Shown in pieces: positions 26,385-35,524 of a stretch of DNA of 64,000 nucleotides. A program made the position numbers and the translations under genes. The DNA is from Streptomyces diacarni (GTDB lineage Bacteria; Actinomycetota; Actinomycetes; Streptomycetales; Streptomycetaceae), in assembly GCF_003323715.1 (NCBI RefSeq), contig NZ_QOIN01000066.1, forward strand, positions 183,347-247,346, in the 5' to 3' direction. The stretch's first letter is position 1, and every line of letters begins with the position of its first letter. Under the pieces are notes generated by a model. That model was not told where the DNA came from, did no database searches, and saw only the letters and a program-made list of their open reading frames with translations.

Positions 26385-27860
26385 TCACCCGGGCGGCACG
26401 ACCGCTTGGGGAAAGGTGAACAGTTGGTCCGGGTCGCAGGCGGCCTTGACGCGCTGCATCCTCGGATAGTTCTCGCCGTGGTAGGCCGCCTGCCAGTCGG
26501 CGAGTTCGGGATCCATGCCGTTGGTGTAGCCACCGACCCCGAGGTGGGGCTGCATGGTGGCGTGGATGCCGCGTAGCCAGTGAAGCCTGCGGTCGATGTG
26601 TGGCCGGTCGGTGAACTCGTGCCAGTAGGAGTGGTATTGAACGACGCCGACGGCGGCCCGGTGCGGGAAGGCGGTCGCGCCCGGGGGCCGGTCGCCGACG
26701 GCGCCGCCGAGTGCGTCGATGAGCAGACCACTGGCCCCGCCCACGCCGGTGAAGCGGTGCAGCTGCTCAAGGCCCGCGGCCATGTCGGCTGCTGCTGCCC
26801 CGCTCAGTGGTTCACGCACGATGTGTGACTTGGCCGCGAAGGCGACGCGCGGTCCCAGCGTGCCGCCTCCCCACCGATCCGCTTCGCACGCGGCCCGCGC
26901 GTAGTCGCAGGCGACGATCACTCGGCCGGTCCCGGGCTCGCCCACCGCGGCGGCCAACCGGTCCAGCACCGGCTCCAGAGCGTCGGGGGCGCCGATGAAG
27001 GTTCCGGTCACCGTGGGCTGCGCGGGCATGCCGGAGTCGCTGAGCTGCTCGAAGGCGCAGGACACCGTACGCGGTGTCGTCGGGTCGGCGATCCAGCGGG
27101 TCCAGCCCCGGATCACGGCCGCGGCCGCGGTGGTGGGCCAGCTGACCAGGAACCTGGCGTAGCTGAGGTCGCGGATGTCCTCGGTGGCGAACCGGAGCGC
27201 GGTGACCACGCCGTAGTTGCCTCCGCCCCCGCCGCACAGGGCCCAGAACAGCTCGTCGTCGGGGGACGGCGAGTCGGCGCGCACGCGGCGGACGCGGCCG
27301 TCGGCGGTGACGATCTCGACTTCGCGAAGGAGATCGCACGCCAGGCCCCATGCCCTGGTGAACGCCGACAGCCCGCCGCCGAGGGTGACCCCGGCCAGAC
27401 CGATGGTGGGGCACCTGCCGAGAGGCAGGCCGGCCCCGGCCGCGGCCAGTGCCTGATGGGCCTGCAGGCCTTTGACACCGGCTCCGAACAGGGCTTCCCC
27501 GCCGTTCACGGCAGTGGAGTTGAGGGAGCTGACGTCGAGCACCAACCCAGGTCCTGTGGAGTATCCGGCGTAGCTGTGCCCTCCCGAGCGCAGGGCCAGC
27601 GGGATGCGGCCGGCCTTGGCGAAGTGCACGCACTCCACCACGTCGTGGACGTCGGCGGGGTAGGCGATGGCCTGGGGGCGGATTCCGTCGAACCGCTGGT
27701 TGACCAGGAGACGGGCCTGCTCGTAGGCGGCCTGCTCCGGCCTGAGCAGCACCCCGCGCATACCGGCCTGCAGAGCCGACCAGTCCGCATCGGACATCCT
27801 GGTTACCCCGGAAGGGCCGGATTTCGCGGAGGGGGTCGGCCGGGGTGTGGTCGCGGGCAT
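26385..27860 (-). CDS. FAD-linked oxidase, bicovalent BBE-like type
   Basis: A 491-residue flavoprotein of the berberine-bridge/PCMH family: RSGGHSYAGYSTGPG carries the His that links to FAD 8-alpha and LGRCPTIGLAGVTLGGG carries the Cys that links to C6, so a bicovalent flavin is expected. Later blocks are GGGGGNYGVVTALRF and the C-terminal YPRMQRVKAACDPDQLFTFP. These enzymes oxidise sugars, alcohols or natural-product intermediates. The start may be 27860 or MSDADWS at 27797; the former lies against a decayed transposase. No pathway neighbours. Confidence 0.88.
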   Translation of the reverse strand: MPATTPRPTPSAKSGPSGVTRMSDADWSALQAGMRGVLLRPEQAAYEQARLLVNQRFDGIRPQAIAYPADVHDVVECVHFAKAGRIPLALRSGGHSYAGYSTGPGLVLDVSSLNSTAVNGGEALFGAGVKGLQAHQALAAAGAGLPLGRCPTIGLAGVTLGGGLSAFTRAWGLACDLLREVEIVTADGRVRRVRADSPSPDDELFWALCGGGGGNYGVVTALRFATEDIRDLSYARFLVSWPTTAAAAVIRGWTRWIADPTTPRTVSCAFEQLSDSGMPAQPTVTGTFIGAPDALEPVLDRLAAAVGEPGTGRVIVACDYARAACEADRWGGGTLGPRVAFAAKSHIVREPLSGAAAADMAAGLEQLHRFTGVGGASGLLIDALGGAVGDRPPGATAFPHRAAVGVVQYHSYWHEFTDRPHIDRRLHWLRGIHATMQPHLGVGGYTNGMDPELADWQAAYHGENYPRMQRVKAACDPDQLFTFPQAVVPPG

Positions 27861-28433
27861 CCGGGCGCTCCGCAGCGCCGACAGCCGCAGTCCGCGAGAA
27901 CGGCCAGTGGCCGAGTCCTGGGCCTGCCCGGACCGCCATGGGCACGCGGACGCGGGCCATGAGTCTCGAATGCCGGTGCGTCACCGACCTGGCCCGTGGT
28001 GAGGATGAAGGCGGCCGTCTGCGCCCAGATGCACCTTCGCACTGAACCCGCCGCACGAGCGGCCGAGTGCATGATCAGCGGGCTCCGCTCGGCTTGGCAC
28101 CTTCTTCTTGAGTGCACTGGCGGCGTGCTGGTGAGTCCGGACAACGGTGGAGCCCACGGACACGGTCCAGCTGATGTCGTCGTCAGCCTCGGCCATGGCC
28201 AGGGCAGCGGCGAGAACCTTCTCCAAGGTACCGTCCATGGCCCAGCGCAGCAGCCGCTTGTGAGCTGTGCGGGATGACCCGAACTTGTCAGGAAAGTTTC
28301 GCCATGGAGAGCCGGTGCGGTACTTCCACGCGATGGCCTCCAGCGTGCAGCGGTGGTCGGCCCATCGCCTGCCACGGAACGGATCGGCTGACATCAGTTG
28401 GTCGATCCGGCACCACAGCACATCAGTGATCAC
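27861..28433 (-). pseudogene. Decayed IS5-family transposase
   Basis: From 28433 the frame encodes a DUF4096-type N-terminus (RWADHRCTLEAIAWKYRTGS, PWRNFPDKFGS) and WTVSVGSTVVRTHQHAA, where the first catalytic Asp of the DDE triad (normally VDST) is Gly. After KVHLGADGR the homology shifts frame to AFILTTGQVGDAPAFE and then ends. Catalytic residue loss, frameshift and truncation all mark it as dead. It abuts the 5' end of the FAD oxidase gene. Confidence 0.82.
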
Positions 28434-28522
28434 TAACCGGGCAGGCGCGGCAGATCAACCGACCAGTGCTCTGGAGGGACACGCTGTTCGACGCCCACGC
28501 GGCGACGGGCTGACGGTCACCT

Positions 28523-29146
28523 TCAGACGTACAGCTCGGGTGGAAAGCCCGTCCCGCGCAGGTCGGTCGGTAGATGCCGCATGTCGTTGTGGACGAGGAT
28601 AGAGGCGGAGCGGCCGGGCGCGTAGCGGACGACCGTGAGTGCAGCATTGCAGTGGTTGAGGCCGAGCCAGCGCCACTTCGGTGCATGCATGGCGTCTCGG
28701 ACGATCCAGGCGACCAGGAAGTTGTGGGTGACGACAAGTTCGTGCCGGTCCTCTTTGCCGTCTACCGCCCCCGTGAACAGATCCAGCGCCTGACGGGCCA
28801 GCGCAGGTCCGTGCTTGCGCTCCTCGTCGGTGGTACCAGCGAGGAAGTGGAGATAGAAGTCTGCTGAGTCCACCGGGAGTTCTGCCCGTTCTGGTACATA
28901 GGGCACGTAGTCGCCGGAGACATCCGAGACCTGCAGAGGGACGCTTTTCAGCTGGTTGCCGATCAGGCGTGCGGTCTGCTCTGTCCGCGGCAAGGGACCG
29001 TGGTGAACAACTGCGAAGGAGATGTCTCGAAGGCGTTGGCCGAGCAGTGTGGCTTGCCGCCGTCCAGCCTCCGTGAGCCCGCTCTCGTCCTCTGATGCCT
29101 CACCATGCCGGACAAGATAGAGGTAACGGGTGGCTGTGCCAGTCAT
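28523..29146 (-). CDS. Histidine phosphatase family protein
   Basis: A 207-residue protein starting MTGTATRYLYLVRHGEASED; the RHGE motif holds the catalytic His. Further motifs are GPLPRTEQTARLIGNQL and VVTHNFLVAWIVRDAM (second His). A GAGGAG site fixes ATG 29146. Members hydrolyse phosphate esters by a phospho-His intermediate. Substrate unknown. Confidence 0.9.
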   Translation of the reverse strand: MTGTATRYLYLVRHGEASEDESGLTEAGRRQATLLGQRLRDISFAVVHHGPLPRTEQTARLIGNQLKSVPLQVSDVSGDYVPYVPERAELPVDSADFYLHFLAGTTDEERKHGPALARQALDLFTGAVDGKEDRHELVVTHNFLVAWIVRDAMHAPKWRWLGLNHCNAALTVVRYAPGRSASILVHNDMRHLPTDLRGTGFPPELYV

Positions 29147-29568
29147 CTCGAGCTCCTCTGCGCCTACTAGCGATCTTGCGCATTGATGGACGCTGCCCCC
29201 TGAGCGCCGGTTCCCTCCACCCATCGCGGGGACAGGCTCCAGCCGCGGGCGGACCCCGTCACCTGGCCGGTGCACGGAAGGCGGCGCGGGCGAGGGCGCC
29301 GCTGGACGAGGACGGATTCGGTCCTCGTCGATGGCTGTGGCCAACAGGTGCGCATTCGCCCCGATCGCGGCGGTCTTTCCCGCCGTGCGTCGCGGCCAGC
29401 CGTGTGCGGGGTCGCCAGGAAGCTCGTGGGGTGCGTGACGCTGTCGTCCGTCCGGACGGGAGCATCCGGCCGATCGGATCGCGGGCATGGCCGGTCGGCC
29501 GAAGCGGAGGCGGGGGAGCAGGGGCTAGCGTCGCTCTCGGCAGGTAACAGCACGGAGGGGAAGGCGCG
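29147..29568. other. Divergent intergenic region
   Basis: About 420 bp between the divergent phosphatase and Clp-N-like genes. It must carry both promoters; no gene, RNA or repeat was recognised. Confidence 0.45.
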
Positions 29569-30798
29569 ATGGAACAGCGAACGTCCGACCGCGACGCCGG
29601 CGTGACCACCGAGTTCGAGAGGGACGTCGTCAAGCTGCTGCTCGAGGCGATGCGCGCGGTGGACAAGCAGGAACGCGAGGATGTCGGTACGGAAAGCGTG
29701 CTGTACGCGCTCGTGTCGGGTGACTGGGCCGCGGGTTCCGCGATCGCACCCGGGATGAAAGCCTCTGGTTCGCTCGGGGGTTCGATCGGGTGCCGGGGAA
29801 CGCGCGTGTGGGTCAGTGAGGACGCGGGCGAGGGCAGGGTGGGAAGCCCGGACGACGAGCGGGAGATCGACGCCTTCTTCCGGGAGGTCCGGCTGGAGGA
29901 GACCAAGAGGCTGCTGTGGAAGAACCGGAAGAAGAAGGTGGAGCAGCAGCACGGAGGTCTCGAACTCCGGCTGATGACCGGCGCGTTGCGGTCCTGCCTG
30001 CGCAAGGCGCTTCAAGCCGCACGGGAAGAGGGCACCCCTGCCGTGCGCGTCCGTCACGTGGCGCGCGCACTGCTTGAGCTGTCCGACACGCGCGCCCGCG
30101 AGGCCATGGTGCTGGAGAAGCTGGACGTCACGGCAGCGTCGACTGCGCTCGACGCGTTGCGGGAAAGCGACGAAGAGGCGCCGGAGTCCGCCACGGTGCT
30201 GGTGCTGCGTAAGGCAGGGACGTTCGGGAAGAGCGGTAATCCGCTGACGCGGAAGCTCACCTTCTGGATATTCGGCGGCGGTGCCGGATTCGGCTCCGCG
30301 GTCGTGAGTGCGGTGCGCCAGGAGACACAACGAGGAGCGGTACGGCGAGGGGCGTCTGAGATGACCCCCGTCGACATGCTGCTGGGCATCCTGGCGCTGG
30401 ACAGGTCCTTGGCCGTCGCGGGGCGCGAGCTACCTGAGAACCTGACGGAAGCGAATCAGGGAGCGCGACTCCTCCGCCGATACGGTGCACGGCAGGACAC
30501 ACTAGCCCGAGTATCCCTTCCCACCACCGGGGTCGCGGAGGGGAGGCCCTCGGAGGTGCGCGGCCCCGCCGACTTCGAACGGCGCCTCCTGCATGTCACC
30601 CAGCTCATCGCCTCTGCGCAGAGTTCCCCCACGGTCGGCACCACCCACCTGCTGGCCGCGCTCCTGGACGAGAAGGGGACCAACGCTGAGTCGGCGGCGG
30701 AGATCGAACGTCTGCTGTCCGAGAGCGGGGTGGACGTCGCCGGACTGCGGTCGGAGCCGCAACTCCGGGTGCCGACGGGAGCGGCGGCGACATCCTGA
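29569..30798 (+). CDS. Clp-N-like multi-repeat protein
   Basis: A 409-residue protein with at least three Clp-N-type helical repeats: DVVKLLLEAMRAVDKQ...VGTESVLYALV, LRSCLRKALQAAREEG...VRVRHVARALLE, and FERRLLHVTQLIASAQ...VGTTHLLAALLDE. There is no Walker motif, so it is not an ATPase. A hydrophobic Gly-rich stretch (KLTFWIFGGGAGFGSAVV) lies near residue 230. It may bind unfolded or tagged proteins, or act as an adaptor; this is inferred. Start ATG 29569 follows GGAGGGGAAGG. Confidence 0.72.
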   Translation: MEQRTSDRDAGVTTEFERDVVKLLLEAMRAVDKQEREDVGTESVLYALVSGDWAAGSAIAPGMKASGSLGGSIGCRGTRVWVSEDAGEGRVGSPDDEREIDAFFREVRLEETKRLLWKNRKKKVEQQHGGLELRLMTGALRSCLRKALQAAREEGTPAVRVRHVARALLELSDTRAREAMVLEKLDVTAASTALDALRESDEEAPESATVLVLRKAGTFGKSGNPLTRKLTFWIFGGGAGFGSAVVSAVRQETQRGAVRRGASEMTPVDMLLGILALDRSLAVAGRELPENLTEANQGARLLRRYGARQDTLARVSLPTTGVAEGRPSEVRGPADFERRLLHVTQLIASAQSSPTVGTTHLLAALLDEKGTNAESAAEIERLLSESGVDVAGLRSEPQLRVPTGAAATS

Positions 30799-30992
30799 GC
30801 CCGCCGCGGTCCGCCTCACACGCCTCTCGACGCGGCCGGTGGCCGGCGGCCCGTGCCGCACCTGTCGCTGCTCACACAAGTGCCCTCCTGCTGGACGCAC
30901 ACATCGGCCGATACGGTAAGCGGGGTGCCCGGTTGGTGGGTGCCTGTTCCCTCCGGCTGTTGTCGTGACGTGGGATGGGGCAGGGTGGGGGC

Positions 30993-31496
30993 ATGTCGAC
31001 CTACGAGACGATGCCGTTGCATCTGGAGACCGAGCGGCTGATACTGCGGCCGTGGGTCGAGTCGGATGCCGCTGAGTTCTGCGCTCTCCTCTGCGAACGG
31101 GACAGCGGCACGTTCACGGTTGAGCACGTCCGGGAGTCCCTCGCGGAGATGCTCACCGCGACGGCGACCACGGGCATCGCTCTGTTGCCCATCCTGCGCC
31201 GTGACGAGGGTGACTTCATCGGCTACTGCGGGCTCATCATCGGCCGCTCCACGGTGGAGGAGCCCGAAATCGCGTATGAGCTGTTCCGGCGCGTCCATGG
31301 GAACGGGTACGCCACCGAGGCGGCCGGCGCGGTGCTGGATGCTGCTGTCGCGACGGGGCGGAGACGGCTCTGGTCGACTGTCGGTGCCTGGAACACACCG
31401 TCGCTCCGTGTCCTTGACAAGCTCGGTTTCGAGCGGGATCGCGTTTCCATGGAAGACAACGGTGAAGTGGTGTGGCTGACACGCTCGTTGCCGTGA
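30993..31496 (+). CDS. GNAT-family N-acetyltransferase (RimJ/RimL-like)
   Basis: A 167-residue acetyltransferase: LETERLILRPWVESDAAEF at the start, IGYCGLIIG, EPEIAYELFRRVHGNGYATE (acetyl-CoA pyrophosphate loop region) and NTPSLRVLDKLGFERD. This pattern is of the RimJ/RimL-like subgroup acting on protein N-termini or small amines. ATG 30993 fits the family start. Confidence 0.9.
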   Translation: MSTYETMPLHLETERLILRPWVESDAAEFCALLCERDSGTFTVEHVRESLAEMLTATATTGIALLPILRRDEGDFIGYCGLIIGRSTVEEPEIAYELFRRVHGNGYATEAAGAVLDAAVATGRRRLWSTVGAWNTPSLRVLDKLGFERDRVSMEDNGEVVWLTRSLP

Positions 31497-31643
31497 GGCG
31501 GGAGCCCGCTGCGGAGGGCGCGCTCACATGAAGGAGTACTCTCGGCGGAACCTTGGGCGTTGTGTCCGGCCGATCACGACGGACCAGCAAGGGCCGCTCT
31601 TTCGTCGTGGAGCGTTGTCAGAGGCGCGCTGTACGGTCCTGCC

Positions 31644-32078
31644 ATGGCAGTTCACATCGATCTGACGCTTGACTGTGCGGATGCGCAGCTCCTTGCTGCG
31701 TTCTGGAAGACGGCACTGGGCTACATTGACGAGCCACCGCCCGCTCCCTTCACGACACGCGAGGAGTGGCTTGCGCAGTTCGACCTCCCTGAAGGTGACA
31801 CCGAGCACGGTGGCGCGTGGCTCTGCGATCCCGCCGGCGTCGGCCCCCGCCTGTCCATCCTCACCGTCTCGGAGCCCAAGACGGCGAAGAACCGGCTCCA
31901 CATCGACGTCCGGGTGCCTGGACACGGCAGCCCTGACGAGCGGTGGGCGCGGATCAAGGCAGAGTCCGAGCGCTTGGCGGGGGCGGGCGGGAGGATCCTG
32001 GAGGAGTTCGGCGGACACCACGTGGTGATGGCCGATCCGGAGGGCAATGAGTTCTGTGTTGCCTCAGCGAAATCATAG
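31644..32078 (+). CDS. VOC (glyoxalase/bleomycin resistance-like) protein
   Basis: A 144-residue protein with two beta-alpha-beta-beta-beta units: MAVHIDLTLDCADAQLLAAF, LGYIDEPP; NRLHIDVRVPG, GHHVVMADPEGNEFCV. The terminal DPEGNEFC motif and internal His/Glu metal ligands are typical of VOC proteins. Function may be small-molecule binding or metal-dependent turnover. ATG 31644 is the natural start. Confidence 0.85.
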   Translation: MAVHIDLTLDCADAQLLAAFWKTALGYIDEPPPAPFTTREEWLAQFDLPEGDTEHGGAWLCDPAGVGPRLSILTVSEPKTAKNRLHIDVRVPGHGSPDERWARIKAESERLAGAGGRILEEFGGHHVVMADPEGNEFCVASAKS

Positions 32079-32124
32079 TCGCAGCGCGGCAACGGTGGCC
32101 GTGCCGTGGAAGACATAGGCGCGC

Positions 32125-32625
32125 TGTTTCCCGGGCACCTTCATGGTGACCGGGCTGGGTGCGAGGGGCCGCCGCTCTGACGGTCCCACGGACGCGTGTT
32201 GTGACCGGGATGAGCTGCGGAGCGTCGCCCCACTGGCCCGGGGCGAGCAGGAATGCGAGCGGGCGGCGACCTCCCTCGACGGTCAGATGCATGCTGCGGG
32301 CGAGTTCGCCCCGGGAGCAGCCGAGTCTTTCGTCAGAACGGTGCTGCTGGGGCACGCGTCTTTTCCCGGTACTCGCGGCGGCCTCTTGCGTGCTCCGGCG
32401 GCGTGTTGGTGAGCGCGACAGGGCGTCGAGTCCACGCTCACCATCGACCAGTCGATGCGGCAGTCCGCGTCGGTCTCCGCCTGGAGCCCGCGCGGGTTTG
32501 TCCCACGTGTGCCGTCCACCGGCCAGTGTCGACGGCGTCGTAGACGGTCTTCCGTTTGCCGAAAGCCGCTGGCAGACCCCGCCATGGCACCCCGTTCTCC
32601 GGCAGTAGGGGTGCCGTTGGTCATC
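32125..32625 (-). pseudogene. Decayed IS5-family transposase remnant
   Basis: Minus-strand frames contain pieces of a transposase in order: RHWPVDGT, DADCRIDWSMVSVDSTPCRA followed by HQHAAGA (first DDE Asp region), then in another frame LGCSRGELARSMHLTVEGG and RRPLAFLLAPGQWGDAPQ. At least one frameshift separates them and both ends are missing. It lies between the VOC gene and the MFS gene, touching the 3' end of the latter. Confidence 0.75.
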
Positions 32626-33979
32626 GTTCGGTGGCTGCTCCCGCGTCCGCCTCGCTGAGCGGGCCGGGGTAGTTCGGAGTGGGCGCCGGCTCGTCGGTCT
32701 TGTCGGGTGGGCCGGTGGTGGGGGCCTGGTCCAGATCGCGGATCCGCAGCACGGGCGAGAAGAGCAGCCATAGGACTGACAGCGCGCCGCCGGCAGCGGC
32801 CAACAGCAGTGTCGGTCGCAGCCCCATCGTGGTGGCGAGTGCGCCGCCGGCGGCGGCGCCGAGGGGGCGCACGCCGTAGTTGACGGTGCTGTAGGCACCG
32901 GCGACGCGGCTGCGGATTCCGTCGTGGATGACGGCGGTCTGCAGGGAGTTGAGGTTGATGTCGAAGAACATCACCCCGATTCCGGCCAGGAACTCCGCGA
33001 GGGCCAGAGCTCCGCCGCGCGCCCACAGCGGGCCGTCGGCAAGCGCCGCGATGGCGATGGGCGCAGGGAAGAGCACCGCACCTACCGCGATGCTCGGCCC
33101 GACGCCCAGGCGGCGTGACATTCCAGGTGCGATCACCGCGCCCAGCAGTGAACCGATCGCCCCCACCCCGAGTGCCAGACCGATCCCACCGGCCGAAAGG
33201 CGCAGCTCGCGGGTCGCGAACAGGACCGTCAGACCGGTGCCGGAGATGAACGTGAAGAAGTTGACGGTGGCGGCGCAGCCCAGGGTGGCCCGTAAGACCG
33301 GGTGGCGGACCACGAAGACCATCCCCGCGCGCGCCCGGCGCAGCACAGAGGGCTGTGACGTGGAGGGCGGGGGCTCCTCGGTGCGGATGCGCCCCACCAG
33401 GAAGGCGGAGGCCAGAAACGAGGCCGCGTCCGCGACGAGGGCGGCCGGAGCGCTCAGCGCCTGCACCAGTGCCCCGCCGAGTGCCGGGCCCGTCACGAGA
33501 GAGGCCGAGCGAGTTGTGCTGAGCTTGCTGTTGGCGTCCACGTAGGACGATCGGGGCACCAGATGTGCGAAAAAGGCCGAGTACGAGGTGTTGAAGAGCA
33601 CCGCGGCTGTCCCCATGAGCAGCGCGGCGGCGTACAGGTGCCCCAGCGTTACTGCTCCGGCCAGGTACGCTGCCGGAAGGCTGAGCAGCACCAGTGCACG
33701 GGCCAGGTCGGCGGCCACCATCAGCCGGCGTTTGCGGGGCCTTTGGTCGACCCAGGCGCCGAGCACGATGGCTATCAGGTTCGGGGTCCATATCAGTGCT
33801 GTCAGCCACGCCACCCCGTTGGCGGAGGCGTGCAGCGTCGTCACGGCGATCAGCGGCAGTGCCAGTTCGGTGATGCGGTCACCGAGGTGGGAGACCGTCT
33901 GGGCCGACCAGAAGCGCAGGAACCGCCGGTCTCGCCAGAGCGACGGGGCAGGCGCCGCGGACGGTGCCGCGTCACTCAA
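32621..33979 (-). CDS. MFS transporter (drug efflux type)
   Basis: A 452-residue transporter beginning LWRDRRFLRFWSAQTVSHLG, a common start of DHA3-like MFS exporters, with about 12 hydrophobic segments. The start is TTG 33979, which overlaps the ArsR-family stop (TTGAGTGA) and follows GGAGG, so the two are translationally coupled. Co-transcription with a winged-helix regulator suggests induced drug or metabolite efflux. The C-terminal tail is polar and Pro-rich. Confidence 0.87.
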   Translation of the reverse strand: MSDAAPSAAPAPSLWRDRRFLRFWSAQTVSHLGDRITELALPLIAVTTLHASANGVAWLTALIWTPNLIAIVLGAWVDQRPRKRRLMVAADLARALVLLSLPAAYLAGAVTLGHLYAAALLMGTAAVLFNTSYSAFFAHLVPRSSYVDANSKLSTTRSASLVTGPALGGALVQALSAPAALVADAASFLASAFLVGRIRTEEPPPSTSQPSVLRRARAGMVFVVRHPVLRATLGCAATVNFFTFISGTGLTVLFATRELRLSAGGIGLALGVGAIGSLLGAVIAPGMSRRLGVGPSIAVGAVLFPAPIAIAALADGPLWARGGALALAEFLAGIGVMFFDINLNSLQTAVIHDGIRSRVAGAYSTVNYGVRPLGAAAGGALATTMGLRPTLLLAAAGGALSVLWLLFSPVLRIRDLDQAPTTGPPDKTDEPAPTPNYPGPLSEADAGAATER

Positions 33980-34583
33980 CTGGTGCCTCCGTCGGCAGAT
34001 CGGCCTGCTCGGGAAGGGCGTAGCGCAGCAGCCGTACCCGGCGGCCATCGGCCGGCCAGTCGGCCTCGTCGCGGGACACGAAGGGCGCCAGTACGCGCTC
34101 GAACTCGCGCTGGATGAACTCGAGCTCGTCCGGGGCGAGTACGACGCGTGTGTTGGCCAGGCCGGCCAGTCGACGCCAGGCCGGCTCCAGGACCGGCTCG
34201 ACGTCGGCCGCCCAGCGGGCCGGTGTCTGCCCTGCCTGCAGGAACATCTGCTGGGACAGCAGTCGTGCAGCCGATCTGCCCTCCTCGTCGTCCGGGTCCT
34301 CCGGCGCCTCGAAGCGGAAGCCACGGGCTACCACCTCCCAGCGCCGGTACCTGCGGTCCGAGCCGCCCTCGCTGTCACGCACCAGCCCGAAGCCCGCCAG
34401 GTGGCGCAGGTGCCAACTGATGGTCGACGGCGACGCGTCGATCTCCTTGGCGAGCTCCGTGGCGCTTGCCGGACCGTCGCGGCGCAACAGGTCCAGAATC
34501 GCCAGCCGCACCGGATGGGACAGAGCGCGCATCGCCTTGGGGTCCGTGACAGCGAGGTCGCCCAGCAGGTTGTCGGAATCCAT
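33972..34583 (-). CDS. ArsR-family winged-helix regulator
   Basis: A 203-residue protein with HTH region KAMRALSHPVRLAILDLLRR, SATELAKEIDASPSTISWHL and RHLAGFGLV near the N-terminus and a longer C-terminal domain of about 110 residues, as in the HTH_20 subgroup often paired with MFS exporters. The first gene of a two-gene operon with the exporter, with which its stop overlaps. It probably represses its own operon until a drug-like ligand binds. Confidence 0.88.
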   Translation of the reverse strand: MDSDNLLGDLAVTDPKAMRALSHPVRLAILDLLRRDGPASATELAKEIDASPSTISWHLRHLAGFGLVRDSEGGSDRRYRRWEVVARGFRFEAPEDPDDEEGRSAARLLSQQMFLQAGQTPARWAADVEPVLEPAWRRLAGLANTRVVLAPDELEFIQREFERVLAPFVSRDEADWPADGRRVRLLRYALPEQADLPTEAPVE

Positions 34584-34960
34584 GACGTGAAAGCATCCTT
34601 TCGCGTCATGTGATCTGTCAACCTCCTGCTTCCTCCGCCGCTCGTCGGGTCTCGGCTGACGTCTGCGCCATCGGCGCGGGCCAACGCGTGATCCGGGTGA
34701 CCGGCTCTCGGGGCCGCTCGTTCCGATTCACCGCAGTGGCGCGAGCTGGAATACTCGAAGGCCGGACCCGCCCGGAGTACACCGTGGCCGGCCCGGCTGC
34801 GAGGCTGAGGTCCCCGTCGGCGAGGTCGTGTTGCCGCCCCCGGCACGCCGGAGCCGTACGGAACCACTAGGGGCGACGGCCCGCACCAACAACCTCATGG
34901 CTGCCACGGCCTGTTGAGGACGCCGCTGCGCCGGACGGGCCTCAGGCGTTGAGCCGTTGG
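34584..34960. other. Intergenic region without recognised gene
   Basis: About 375 bp between the ArsR start and the 3' end of the next minus-strand gene. Short frames exist on both strands but none resembles a known family. Holds the ArsR/MFS promoter. Confidence 0.4.
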
Positions 34961-35524
34961 TCAGACCTCGGGGGTGTGCTGGTGGATGCACTCCTTGTCG
35001 CGGGGTTTGACGATGACCCAGATGCCGATGAGCGGGGTGACGCCGAAGACGGACTCGTTGGGTCGGCCGCAGGCGGCCAGGTTCGGCGTCTTGTTGATCA
35101 TGCCCAGCAGGTACGTCGGATCCAGATAATTCAGCAGCGCATAGCCGCCGCAATCCTGCGGAATCACATACCATGCCTGAGCTTTGGCCTCGTCGCTTCC
35201 CTTGGTGAGCGCTTCCTTTTTCTCCCAGATGATACCGTCGGAGATGTCGCGAGGATTGGCACTCATGAAGCGCTTCTCCTCAAGGCGCCCCTTGTCGTCG
35301 ATCTGCTTCAAGTTCTCGAAACTGTAGAGATTGTTGCCCTCGTGGTTGCCTTCCAGCTCCATGCGGAACCGGTGGCTCATATCGGAGCTCTTGGCCACCT
35401 TGTCCGGCACCACCTGAAGGTCTCCGGCACGCTTCGCGTAGCCGCCCGTGAGGTAGTGCACAAGCACCACCGGGTCCTTGTCCCGCACCGAGCTGACGAC
35501 GGCGTCCAGAGAGTTGGGTTCCAT
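34961..35524 (-). CDS. Soluble protein of unknown family
   Basis: A 187-residue protein starting MEPNSLDAVVSSVRDKDPVV, with ATG 35524 preceded by GGAGAGG. It is less GC-rich than its neighbours and uses more AAG, AAC and AAT codons. It has Lys/Asp-rich middle (LKQIDDKGRLEEKRF) and a C-terminal half with WYVIPQDCGGYALLNYLDP and VFGVTPLIGIWVIVK that vaguely recalls carbohydrate-binding beta-trefoil strands, but I cannot assign a family. No signal peptide. Possible horizontal acquisition is inferred from composition. Confidence 0.6.
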   Translation of the reverse strand: MEPNSLDAVVSSVRDKDPVVLVHYLTGGYAKRAGDLQVVPDKVAKSSDMSHRFRMELEGNHEGNNLYSFENLKQIDDKGRLEEKRFMSANPRDISDGIIWEKKEALTKGSDEAKAQAWYVIPQDCGGYALLNYLDPTYLLGMINKTPNLAACGRPNESVFGVTPLIGIWVIVKPRDKECIHQHTPEV

